Assembly: GCA_937929835.1 (NCBI GenBank)
Contig: CALFUU010000044.1
Span: forward strand, 1 to 41,256
DNA length: 41,256 bases
Direction: 5' to 3'
Origin: an uncultured Saprospiraceae bacterium
GTDB taxonomy: Bacteria > Bacteroidota > Bacteroidia > Chitinophagales > Saprospiraceae
Positions 34,673 to 41,256 of this stretch are shown here, one piece after another. The stretch's first letter is position 1. Every line of letters starts with the position of its first letter. Under the pieces are notes generated by a model that was not told the origin of the DNA, made no database searches, and worked only from the letters and a program-made list of their open reading frames with translations. A program made the position numbers and the translations under genes.

Positions 34673-35344
34673 TTAGGGTTTCCATGTAAAGGAAATGAAA
34701 AGCACAGACAAAACAACCATCAACAAATCGATTCCAAATAACATCAACAAACTATTGCCAGTGGAGGTATCAAAAAACATCCTCTCTGACACAAGGGAGA
34801 CCCGCATACCGATCATCATAACGGGAATCAATAGTGGAAGCGACAATATCGTTACCATCGACATTTGATTAGAAGAATAAACTGCTATAGATGAGACAAA
34901 GGTCAAGACACCTACTAGTCCAAAAGAAGCGAGTAAGTATATCTGAGCAAAAAGCGCTGCATTCTTAAGACCTTGAGCACTAAATAGCATAAACAACCCT
35001 ATCAGTAAGATACCTGCGACAATGAGTTTAAAGATATTGGTCAGCAGCTTAGCTAATAAGAACTCAACAGGATCATAAAGCTGATAATGATTGAGGCGGC
35101 GTCTATCACTAACCAAACTGAAGCTGTACCCGACCAGATTGATGCTGATAAATACCATAATTATCCAAAATACACCCATTCGAGTCGGTCCCTCCAAGGT
35201 GCCAAAAACCTTAAATACGACAAAGGTGATGGCCACTAAATAGAGCAGTGAGGCAAGAAAAGCTTGTCTCTCTCGTTTTCCTACTAAAAAGTCCTTGCGG
35301 ATGATATGATATATACGGGTCAGCAAACACAACAAAGCTAACAA
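34673..35344 (-). CDS. ccmB: Haem exporter permease CcmB
   Basis: A 223-residue integral membrane permease of the CcmABCD complex. Marks are the N-terminal IRKDFLVGKRERQAF, the DPVEFLLAKLLTN loop and about six hydrophobic helices, with LSLPLLIPVMM near residue 160. No ATG precedes residue 56, so a TTG start is needed: TTG 35344 is the longest choice, and a TTG a few codons later is equally possible. The ATPase gene ccmA, which often precedes ccmB, is not here, nor is ccmE. First gene of the ccmB-ccmC-ccmD-gdhA unit; divergent from the amidase. Confidence 0.88.
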   Translation of the reverse strand: MLALLCLLTRIYHIIRKDFLVGKRERQAFLASLLYLVAITFVVFKVFGTLEGPTRMGVFWIIMVFISINLVGYSFSLVSDRRRLNHYQLYDPVEFLLAKLLTNIFKLIVAGILLIGLFMLFSAQGLKNAALFAQIYLLASFGLVGVLTFVSSIAVYSSNQMSMVTILSLPLLIPVMMIGMRVSLVSERMFFDTSTGNSLLMLFGIDLLMVVLSVLFISFTWKP

Positions 35345-35492
35345 TTCCCCTATTCTGAACGAGTGAAACTCTAAAACAAATTAATCATATGAGTAAAAAA
35401 CATAATATATAATAGCTTATTATTGACTGTATTACCTAATTTTCATAAGTTCGTACAGCAGATTCTATTCCACTCAAAACCAAAAGCCGAAT

Positions 35493-36713
35493 ATGCGATC
35501 TATAGTTATCCTATGCTTTGTCTTGACCTCAGGCAGTCTCTCAGCATTCGAATCATACTTCCACAGCGTCAAAGCCAAAAATGGAGACGGCATCTATTCC
35601 CTCCTACGCAGATACCAGCTCGCCGACGAGCAGTGTAATAGAGATCAGTTTCTTAAGCTCAATAAACTTGGGAAAGAAGACATCCTCATCAAGGGTGCCA
35701 AGTACAAACTGCCCGTCATCATCTACCAATACAATGGGACAAGCATCAGAACAACACTAGGTATTTCTGATTATAATAAAGCCCTTAGGATAAAGAACTA
35801 CAACGAAAAGGTCCTTGACTCCAAGCTCAGGTCTACAAGATTTGAAGACAGTAAAATATTATGGGTACCCTATCACGAATTGCATTGTGATACAGATAAG
35901 TCCACAAAGTCCAGTACTACAACAAAAAGAAATACACCTATAGTTGCAAGTACTGCAAAAGTCAAAAAAGGCTCGACAGTCAACATCGACCTTTTTGGAA
36001 AAAACAACAAGACTGTTACCATTACCGACAACGATCTCAAAGGAAAAGTCTATTATCTCGTCAGTGGACACGGAGGGCCAGACCCAGGCGCTATGTGTAC
36101 TAAAAGTTGCAGCAACGAACTCTGTGAAGATGAATATGCATATGACGTCTGCCTCAGACTCTACCGAGAACTCATCAGTCACGGGGCAACTGTCCATATG
36201 ATCATACAAGATAAAAATGATGGTATCAGAGATGAGCCTTACCTCTCGTGTGATTATGATGAGACGTGTATGGGTGCCAAAATCTATAGAAAGCAAAAGC
36301 CACGCCTCAGCCAGAGAGCTGGAGCTATTAATACCTTATACAAGAAATACAAAAAGCAAGGTGTCAAAGATCAAGTCGCCATTATGGTGCACGTCGACTC
36401 TAACACCAAGGACAAAAGACAAGACGTCTACTTCTATCATCATACCTCATCTAGAGGCAGTCATGGCTTGGCTAAGAGTCTTCAGAAGACCTTCAAGGCA
36501 AAGTATGACTACTATCAAAAAGACCGCGGGTACAAAGGTTATGTGCGACCGAGAGGTCTATATATGCTCAACAATACCCTGCCCACTGCAGCTTATGTAG
36601 AACTGGCCAATATTAGAAATCCTAACGATCAACAAAGAATCATCAAGGCCTCTAACAGGGAATTACTAGCTAAGTGGCTCTACGAAGGCATCATCAACTA
36701 TCAAAAAAAATAG
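35493..36713 (+). CDS. N-acetylmuramoyl-L-alanine amidase (Amidase_3) with LysM-like region
   Basis: A 406-residue periplasmic cell-wall hydrolase cutting the bond between muramic acid and the stem peptide. A signal peptide (about residues 1-18) is followed by a LysM-like region (about 20-75: VKAKNGDGIYSLLRRY, FLKLNKLG). The Amidase_3 domain runs about 185-400 with zinc and catalytic residues in VSGHGGPDPGA, the Glu of CEDEYAYDVCLRLY, MVHVDSN and the late YVELANIRN. An extra pair of cysteine motifs (CTKSCSNELC, SCDYDETC) within the domain is unusual and suggests disulfides. The gene ends 6 bases from the convergent LuxE-like gene. Confidence 0.92.
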   Translation: MRSIVILCFVLTSGSLSAFESYFHSVKAKNGDGIYSLLRRYQLADEQCNRDQFLKLNKLGKEDILIKGAKYKLPVIIYQYNGTSIRTTLGISDYNKALRIKNYNEKVLDSKLRSTRFEDSKILWVPYHELHCDTDKSTKSSTTTKRNTPIVASTAKVKKGSTVNIDLFGKNNKTVTITDNDLKGKVYYLVSGHGGPDPGAMCTKSCSNELCEDEYAYDVCLRLYRELISHGATVHMIIQDKNDGIRDEPYLSCDYDETCMGAKIYRKQKPRLSQRAGAINTLYKKYKKQGVKDQVAIMVHVDSNTKDKRQDVYFYHHTSSRGSHGLAKSLQKTFKAKYDYYQKDRGYKGYVRPRGLYMLNNTLPTAAYVELANIRNPNDQQRIIKASNRELLAKWLYEGIINYQKK

Positions 36714-36719
36714 ACTGCA

Positions 36720-37712
36720 TCAAGCAGGTCTATACAGCAGATTACACCCTCTTAAGTCACTACCGCTCAGTCTACCTTGTATCTCAAAGTGGGCAGCATC
36801 GACTTGTCGACCTAGATCTTCTGACAAGATAAATGAAAGCGTGTCTACATTGGCCAGATCTATAAGACCGACCATTCCCGTCTTGCCTTGCTTGGCATCC
36901 GAGAGTGGATCATTGACCTCTTTGATGAGCACCTTTAAGGTAGGAGACATCTGGAAGAATCCGCTGTCATCCATATAGGCTTGAGATTGTAGTTCTGTCA
37001 TACCATACTCGGAAAACAGATAGCTCGAAGGAAAAGCGGATCTCAACAACGCCATCACATCTTCCTGGGCCATTTCCATTCCTCGATTTTTCATACCTCC
37101 AGTAAAGCAGACCCTCAGTCTATCATCATCAATCTGGTAAGCCTGCGCAAAGTCAATCAACGCAAAGGTGACGCCGAGTAAGAGTATAGGCTTATCAGAA
37201 GTCTTGAGAAATGAGATGATCCTGTTGTATAAGCTAGCGTGATCATATAGATAAAATGGGTCAGGGGTCTCACTAAGATCCGCAAAATAGGTAACCATAT
37301 GAACCAGTGAAGAGTCCCCATTCTCTAGATAAGAAGGGAGCAAAGCGACAACATGCATATCCGCAACATCTATATCGTGCTGTCTTATAATCTTGTGGGC
37401 GATTTTATTATACCATTCTGTATCTCTTATACTATGCGCACTCCGCTCACCCATCGTCCCACTACTTAGAAATCGCTTGGTCGTTTCCCACTCCGTAGTC
37501 TTTATAATATGCTTCTTAAACAAGCTAATCGGAGCTAGAGGTATTTCAGAAACGGCCGTTATGGTATCAGCTGAAAAGCCTAAGGCCTTGAGATAGGCTT
37601 TGTAGGTTGGATTATGTTGTGCTTGGTATCTGAAAACAGAAATAGCGACATCTTCAAAAGAAAATGCGGAATCGTCCTCGAAAAGATGCAATATTTGTTC
37701 CTTGAGTTCCAT
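36720..37712 (-). CDS. LuxE-like acyl-protein synthetase
   Basis: A 330-residue adenylate-forming protein with a LuxE domain. Recognisable parts are PLAPISLFKKHII near residue 57, FLSSGTMGERSAH (the T/S/G phosphate-loop region), VCFTGGMKNRG and SSYLFSEYGMTELQSQAY, the AMP-site motif. In luciferase systems LuxE activates fatty acids; lone Bacteroidota copies have unknown substrates and may activate acyl or other carboxylic acids. No LuxC reductase or carrier protein is in the window. Its ATG lies only 17 bases from the divergent lipoprotein ATG, so the promoters must reach into one another's coding regions. Confidence 0.82.
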   Translation of the reverse strand: MELKEQILHLFEDDSAFSFEDVAISVFRYQAQHNPTYKAYLKALGFSADTITAVSEIPLAPISLFKKHIIKTTEWETTKRFLSSGTMGERSAHSIRDTEWYNKIAHKIIRQHDIDVADMHVVALLPSYLENGDSSLVHMVTYFADLSETPDPFYLYDHASLYNRIISFLKTSDKPILLLGVTFALIDFAQAYQIDDDRLRVCFTGGMKNRGMEMAQEDVMALLRSAFPSSYLFSEYGMTELQSQAYMDDSGFFQMSPTLKVLIKEVNDPLSDAKQGKTGMVGLIDLANVDTLSFILSEDLGRQVDAAHFEIQGRLSGSDLRGCNLLYRPA

Positions 37713-37729
37713 TTCTAAGTGACAAGTAT

Positions 37730-38230
37730 ATGAGAATTAATTGCCTACACCTAATTACTGCTCTAGCATTAACCACGCTACTCTACGCTTGCATTGGTGA
37801 GTCGGGGTTCAGTGAAGTACCAGAAATCGACTTTATCTCTGTATCCAAAGACACTATGATACAAGGTAATCTTCTGACGGACTCTATCGACCTCGTTTTT
37901 GCTTTTAGGGATGGAGATGGCGACATAGGCACTAGCGAAATGTTTGGTCAGAATATCCAGTTGATTGATAGCAGAACAGACGAAGTGCTTAGTTCTTTTA
38001 AGACACCACCTTTGCCTATAGCTGGGTCTAATGGCGGAATAGAAGGCACCATTACACTTAAAGTGTTTACACAATGCTGTCTCTATGAGAATGATCCTAA
38101 TGAGATTCCTTGTGTAGCGAGTGATAACATCACCAGTGAACGCTTTCAGATAGACATTCAACTTACAGATGACACTGGCAATAGGAGTAATGTAGTCACC
38201 ACCAATTTTATTACTCTGCTGTGTGATTGA
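37730..38230 (+). CDS. Hypothetical lipoprotein with DGDGD motif
   Basis: A 166-residue secreted lipoprotein: signal with lipobox LYAC (Cys21), then a beta-rich domain with VFAFRDGDGDIGTSE (about 60-76), resembling a calcium-loop edge of an Ig-like fold, and ITSERFQIDIQLTDDTGN near the end. Proteins with a lipobox and an FxFxDGDGDxG motif recur in Bacteroidota but I know no function. The last 20 bases overlap the hemF end on the other strand. No close partner can be inferred; it is divergent from the LuxE-like gene. Confidence 0.75.
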   Translation: MRINCLHLITALALTTLLYACIGESGFSEVPEIDFISVSKDTMIQGNLLTDSIDLVFAFRDGDGDIGTSEMFGQNIQLIDSRTDEVLSSFKTPPLPIAGSNGGIEGTITLKVFTQCCLYENDPNEIPCVASDNITSERFQIDIQLTDDTGNRSNVVTTNFITLLCD

Positions 38231-39110
38231 CCCAGTCTATACCCTTCTTAAGTTGGTCCAGTGTCTCTTGTTCTCTTGTGCCAGCTTGATATTTGTAAGT
38301 CCATCTGGTTTCAGGCGGGAGGCTCATAAGGATAGATTCTATGTTGCCATCCGTATCTAAACCGAATTTTGTCCCTCTATCCCAGACTAGATTGAACTCC
38401 ACATACCTACCTCGGCGATGCAGTTGCCATTCTTTTTCTTGCTCAGTATAGGCTCTCTCATAATTAGGCAAAAACTGCTCTGTATATATCGGCAAAAAGG
38501 AATCACCAACAGCTAGGATGTAATCCAGACCAGCCGCCTTAGTTGTTCTCTCAGCATTGAGTCTATCAAAGAAGATACCACCGATACCTCTCGTTTCCTT
38601 TCTATGCTTAACATAGAAGTAATCATCTGCCCACTTCTTAAATTCTGGATAATATTGAGGATCAGCTGCATCACATACATCTTTTAACCGCCTGTGGAAA
38701 TTGATGGCCAGCTTGGGATCGATATAATGAGGTGTCAAGTCTATCCCTCCACCAAACCACCATAGGTCCTTATCCGTCTGAAAGTATCGCACATTCATGT
38801 GGATTATAGGGACGTGAGGATTACGAGGATGCAATACAATAGAAACCCCAGTAGCGAAAAACTTACAAGGTCCTATACCTAGAGCCTTATAAATCTTCTC
38901 TGGCATATCGCCTTGCACGCCTGAGAAATTAACACCACCCTTCTCTATATGTTGTCCCGTAATAATTCTGGTACGACCGCCACCTCCACCAGGTCTTTCC
39001 CATTTGTCTTCTCGAAATTTACCTTCCTTATCGAGGCCCTCTAGTCCTAGGCAAATTCTATCCTGAAGTGCTTGCAGCCTCTGAGTTATCAAGTCTTTAT
39101 CAACTATCAT
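38211..39110 (-). CDS. hemF: Oxygen-dependent coproporphyrinogen III oxidase
   Basis: A 299-residue cytosolic haem-synthesis enzyme that uses oxygen to decarboxylate coproporphyrinogen III to protoporphyrinogen IX. Family signatures are complete: GGGGRTRIITGQ, KGGVNFSGVQG, PIIHMNVRYF, WWFGGGIDLTPHYID and RGRYVEFNLVWDRGT. Oxygen dependence implies aerobic growth. The length is normal. ATG 39110 overlaps the stop of the ArsC/Spx-like gene by four bases (ATGA), so the two are cotranscribed. It supplies haem that the nearby Ccm proteins would load, although the loci are separate transcripts. Confidence 0.97.
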   Translation of the reverse strand: MIVDKDLITQRLQALQDRICLGLEGLDKEGKFREDKWERPGGGGGRTRIITGQHIEKGGVNFSGVQGDMPEKIYKALGIGPCKFFATGVSIVLHPRNPHVPIIHMNVRYFQTDKDLWWFGGGIDLTPHYIDPKLAINFHRRLKDVCDAADPQYYPEFKKWADDYFYVKHRKETRGIGGIFFDRLNAERTTKAAGLDYILAVGDSFLPIYTEQFLPNYERAYTEQEKEWQLHRRGRYVEFNLVWDRGTKFGLDTDGNIESILMSLPPETRWTYKYQAGTREQETLDQLKKGIDWVNHTAE

Positions 39111-39451
39111 CTGGCTAGATACTCTGCTAATGAGGCAACTACTTTCTTACTGTTACCGACAAAAGTCTTATCCCCGAGGTCAAAGACAGGACGCTTGAGA
39201 AAAGTATATTCCTCCAAAATATATTGTCTAAAATCTTGCTCCGACAACTGCCTTTCCTTGAGACCTAAGGACTTATACTTCATCGCTCTCTTGCTAAATA
39301 CAGCTTCATATCCACCGTGCTCATCGGCTATCTTGTCGAGCAACTTAGCAGGGACGCCATCTGATTTGATATCGTGGATTTCCCCTGACCACTCGACCTC
39401 CTTGAGGATACGCTGGCAGGTAGAACAGGCGGGTAAGATATAGGCCTTCAT
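39107..39451 (-). CDS. ArsC/Spx-like glutaredoxin-fold protein
   Basis: A 114-residue thioredoxin-like protein of the ArsC/Spx family. It opens with the active-site motif CSTC (Cys9 and Cys12) in PACSTCQRIL, and it has the FLKRPVFDLGDKTFVGN stretch typical of the family, including a conserved Arg-Pro. The family contains glutaredoxin-coupled arsenate reductases and Spx-type redox regulators; nothing here (no arsenic genes) supports arsenate as substrate, and a redox function is more neutral. It is the first gene of a two-gene unit with hemF and lies 58 bases from the divergent phosphorylase gene. Confidence 0.82.
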   Translation of the reverse strand: MKAYILPACSTCQRILKEVEWSGEIHDIKSDGVPAKLLDKIADEHGGYEAVFSKRAMKYKSLGLKERQLSEQDFRQYILEEYTFLKRPVFDLGDKTFVGNSKKVVASLAEYLAR

Positions 39452-39509
39452 ATAAGGAGCAGTTTATAGGTTTTAGTGTAATTTGTAGGCTAACGAAAAT
39501 GACGAAGAT

Positions 39510-40352
39510 ATGTTTATTCCTCCATCTGAAATGATATTGAATGCAGACCAGAGCATCTATCATCTCAAACTCAAACCAGGGGAAATAGCCAGCAAAATAA
39601 TAACTGTAGGAGATCAAGAACGCGTCTCGATGGTGGCTGAGCATCTTGACAGCATTGAAGTAGAGCGGCAGAGTCGAGAGTTTAGAACCATTACCGGTCG
39701 CATAGGCTCTCAGCGCCTGACAATCATATCTACAGGTATCGGCACCGATAATATTGACATCGTCTTTAATGAATTAGATGCTTTGGTCAATATTGACTTT
39801 GAGACAAGAACAGTCAAGCCTAGCCATACGACCTTAGACTTTATAAGAATCGGCACCTCAGGGGCTATATCGGAATCTGTTCCTCTAGACTCCATAGTCG
39901 TATCAAAATCAGCTATCGGGTATGATGGCTTATTACATTTCTATAGAGCAAATCATATAAGAAACAAAGGACTCGAAGAAGCCGTTTCGACCAGCCAAGT
40001 CTGCTACGCTGTAGATGCCGACGAGGGCTTATACAATCGATTTATCGATATAGGACAAGGCGGTATAACCATAACAGCTCCCGGATTCTATGGACCTCAA
40101 TCAAGACAACTGAGACTACAGCCAGATATAGATATTCTAGAGCATTATTCCAATGCGCGATATGGTGACACACCCTATACAAATCTAGAAATGGAGACAG
40201 CTGGCATCTATGGCTTGGCCAAGCTTCTCGGACATCGTGCACTTTCACTGAATGCCATCTTGGCCAATCGGGTTACAAATAGATTTTCAAATCAGCCCAA
40301 AGAGACGATTGAGAAATTGATCAACGATAGTCTAAAGTTGATTCTCGACTGA
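39510..40352 (+). CDS. Nucleoside phosphorylase, uridine phosphorylase-like
   Basis: A 280-residue cytosolic enzyme of the PNP/UDP phosphorylase superfamily, which splits nucleosides with phosphate for salvage. Visible family motifs are VGDQERVSMVAEHLD near residue 32, STGIGTDNIDIVFNELDAL, IRIGTSGAIS and the active-site TNLEMETAGIYGLAKLLGH, plus the late LNAILANRV. The whole resembles uridine-phosphorylase-type members, but the base specificity cannot be assigned. The start at 39510 is the longest ATG; ATG 39531 (residue 8) is also possible and would fit the usual short N-terminus. Single-gene unit. Confidence 0.88.
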   Translation: MFIPPSEMILNADQSIYHLKLKPGEIASKIITVGDQERVSMVAEHLDSIEVERQSREFRTITGRIGSQRLTIISTGIGTDNIDIVFNELDALVNIDFETRTVKPSHTTLDFIRIGTSGAISESVPLDSIVVSKSAIGYDGLLHFYRANHIRNKGLEEAVSTSQVCYAVDADEGLYNRFIDIGQGGITITAPGFYGPQSRQLRLQPDIDILEHYSNARYGDTPYTNLEMETAGIYGLAKLLGHRALSLNAILANRVTNRFSNQPKETIEKLINDSLKLILD

Positions 40353-40885
40353 TATACAACGACTTAGGTAGTAGCCAGCTAATGGCTCTGCCCTACTCAT
40401 ACCATCAAGATGCTGCTGATCAATAATAACAGAAGGAGAATAGAGAATACCAACACTAAAAATATATCTGTCGCATAGCTGCTACAATCCTGTGTCTCTA
40501 ATCAGACATACGTGATGTTCAAATGAAAAATAACATATAAAAAACATACTTTGCCTTTCCATTCAGTCTATCTACAAAATCTATACACAAGGAAGGCATC
40601 ATTGTATTCTATTAGTTAAGTGCAGCAACACTGGCACCCCTCTATAATATAGTCGACTCATTTTAGAGTCTACAAAGTAGATTGAGTTATTCTAAGATAA
40701 CTATCAGTAGGAACGGTTACGCAAGTAACAACACTAGAGCCACCAGATACCTGTATAGATTAGCTTGACATACTTTACAAAATAAATATTACTGATTTTA
40801 TAACTCGGAATTGACTACTTCTTTATGATGAATAATAGAAGTAGACAATTTTTCAAAATTACTGTTGCCAAAACAAATTAACAAA
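40353..40885. other. 533-base intergenic region without a convincing gene
   Basis: I find no ORF above about 30 codons with protein-like composition on either strand and no exact TAnnTTTG box. It contains short inverted repeats: AGCCA-N5-TGGCT (40373-40387), which may help end the phosphorylase transcript, GACTC-N6-GAGTC (40655-40670), and a strong hairpin with a T-run at 40815-40853 close to the next gene. A TTGACA at 40764-40769 has no convincing partner box. Its length and hairpins leave room for a small RNA or a long 5' leader. Confidence 0.5.
40815..40853 (+). terminator. Hairpin with T-run upstream of the VHL-like gene (terminator or attenuator)
   Basis: Perfect 8-bp stem CTACTTCT (40815-40822) with AGAAGTAG (40837-40844), extended by TTAT/ATAA with one bulged base, followed after four bases by five Ts. 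It stands 33 bases before the ATG at 40886 and over 460 bases after the phosphorylase stop, so it either ends an unrecognised transcript or sits in the leader of the VHL-like gene and attenuates it. Confidence 0.6.
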
Positions 40886-41256
40886 ATGAAGAAAAACTTA
40901 TTCCTGTACATTTTACTGATTTTTGCCACCAATACGTACTGTCAATCCATCAGCCAAACGAACGATCACAGCAAGTGTGGTCACGATCTTCTACCTCAAA
41001 AGTACAAAGCTCAATACTTGGATTATGATTATGAGCAGTATGCACAGTACATGGAAGTACTGACCAAAGAGGATATACCTAAAGAGGATACTAAGGTCAA
41101 GTCTTCTTCCTTCGCAGTATCATTCAGAAATGTGGGACAAAAGCCAGTCGATCTATACTGGGCTCATAGAGGAAAATTGTACAAGTATGGAGAAATTAGA
41201 GGAGGACAATCTTACCAGCAAACTACTCACGTAGGACACAAATGGGTCTTAAAAGA
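40886..41256 (+). CDS. Secreted protein with VHL-like beta domain (partial, runs off the window)
   Basis: An ORF open to the end of the window with at least 123 residues. It has a signal peptide (MKKNLFLYILLIFATNTYC, cleavage near QSIS). From about residue 75 the sequence FAVSFRNVGQKPVDLYW, GKLYKYGEIRGGQSYQQ and TTHVGHKWVLK follows the pattern of the von Hippel-Lindau tumour suppressor beta domain: a strand with F-x-N, the L-Y-W strand, a Y-x-x-I/L-x-x-G-x-S/T turn and a final H-x-W-V/L-x strand. Such domains occur in some secreted bacterial proteins with unknown partners. A preceding Cys-containing linker (SKCGHDLLP) is seen. The C-terminal part, which might contain further domains, is missing. 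Confidence 0.72.
   Translation, partial: MKKNLFLYILLIFATNTYCQSISQTNDHSKCGHDLLPQKYKAQYLDYDYEQYAQYMEVLTKEDIPKEDTKVKSSSFAVSFRNVGQKPVDLYWAHRGKLYKYGEIRGGQSYQQTTHVGHKWVLK

Noticed and set aside
33628-40352. Possible mobile or defence island suggested by the S24 repressor and accessory-looking genes
   Set aside because: No integrase, transposase, inverted terminal repeats, tRNA junction or change in base composition is visible; the surrounding genes are core metabolic genes.
40518-40602. 27-residue minus-strand ORF in the 533-base gap
   Set aside because: No promoter, terminator or protein-like pattern supports it; an ORF this short is expected by chance.
40764-40769. TTGACA hexamer resembling a sigma70 -35 box upstream of the VHL-like gene
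   Set aside because: Bacteroidota primary sigma factors use TTG/TAnnTTTG, and no matching -7 box lies at the needed spacing.

Overview
The window comes from a Bacteroidota chromosome, most likely an aerobic, marine-type member near Saprospiria or Chitinophagia; the taxon is inferred from gene content only. The indicators are a type IX secretion (T9SS) C-terminal sorting domain, the gliding protein GldC, -7 boxes of the Bacteroidota form TAnnTTTG, few Shine-Dalgarno sequences, AT-rich DNA, classical menaquinone genes and a bacilliredoxin. I see no tRNA, rRNA, CRISPR array, insertion sequence or prophage. Gene density is high. Only two stretches exceed 300 bases without an obvious gene.

Layout: 1-7233 holds three minus-strand genes: a large FG-GAP/ASPIC lipoprotein, a YegS/DgkB-type lipid kinase, and a secreted vanadium-haloperoxidase-like enzyme with MopE-type repeats and a T9SS tail. 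7453-13766 holds a YtxJ bacilliredoxin, an M48 lipoprotein protease, pssA overlapping a ferredoxin gene, a rhodanese lipoprotein, a beta-barrel protein, an SRPBCC protein and tpiA. 13852-17017 holds ppk1 and a fatty acid desaturase. 17014-21820 is a minus-strand menaquinone operon transcribed menC-menE-menF-menD, the early and middle part of the pathway; menB and menA are not present. 21924-25936 encodes an M16 protease pair (one active, one with lost zinc ligands) and a YkuK protein. 26049-28163 is a DUF255 thioredoxin-like lipoprotein.

28153-29851 is the most unusual block. An S24/LexA-like regulator, a 74-residue small-domain protein and a degenerate ABC-type ATPase that has lost every nucleotide-handling motif are packed with gaps of 6 and 1 bases behind a TATATTTG box and a perfect 13-bp palindrome. 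30032-31717 holds gldC, a TraB/GumN protein and an Lrp regulator. 31940-35344 is a ccmB-ccmC-ccmD-gdhA operon for cytochrome c maturation coupled to glutamate dehydrogenase. 35493-40352 holds an N-acetylmuramoyl-alanine amidase, a LuxE-like protein, a lipoprotein, hemF, an ArsC/Spx-like protein and a nucleoside phosphorylase. The window ends inside a gene for a secreted protein with a VHL-like beta domain.

The genes join into respiration and envelope themes: quinone (men), haem (hemF), cytochrome c assembly (ccm), phospholipid head groups (pssA), envelope proteolysis (M48, M16), cell wall (amidase) and surface export (T9SS, GldC). The best candidates for undescribed biology are the S24/small-domain/pseudo-ABC operon, a hidden minus-strand transcription unit at 10692-11052 with a complete Bacteroidota promoter, two coupled tiny ORFs and a terminator, and the VHL-like protein with its upstream hairpin.
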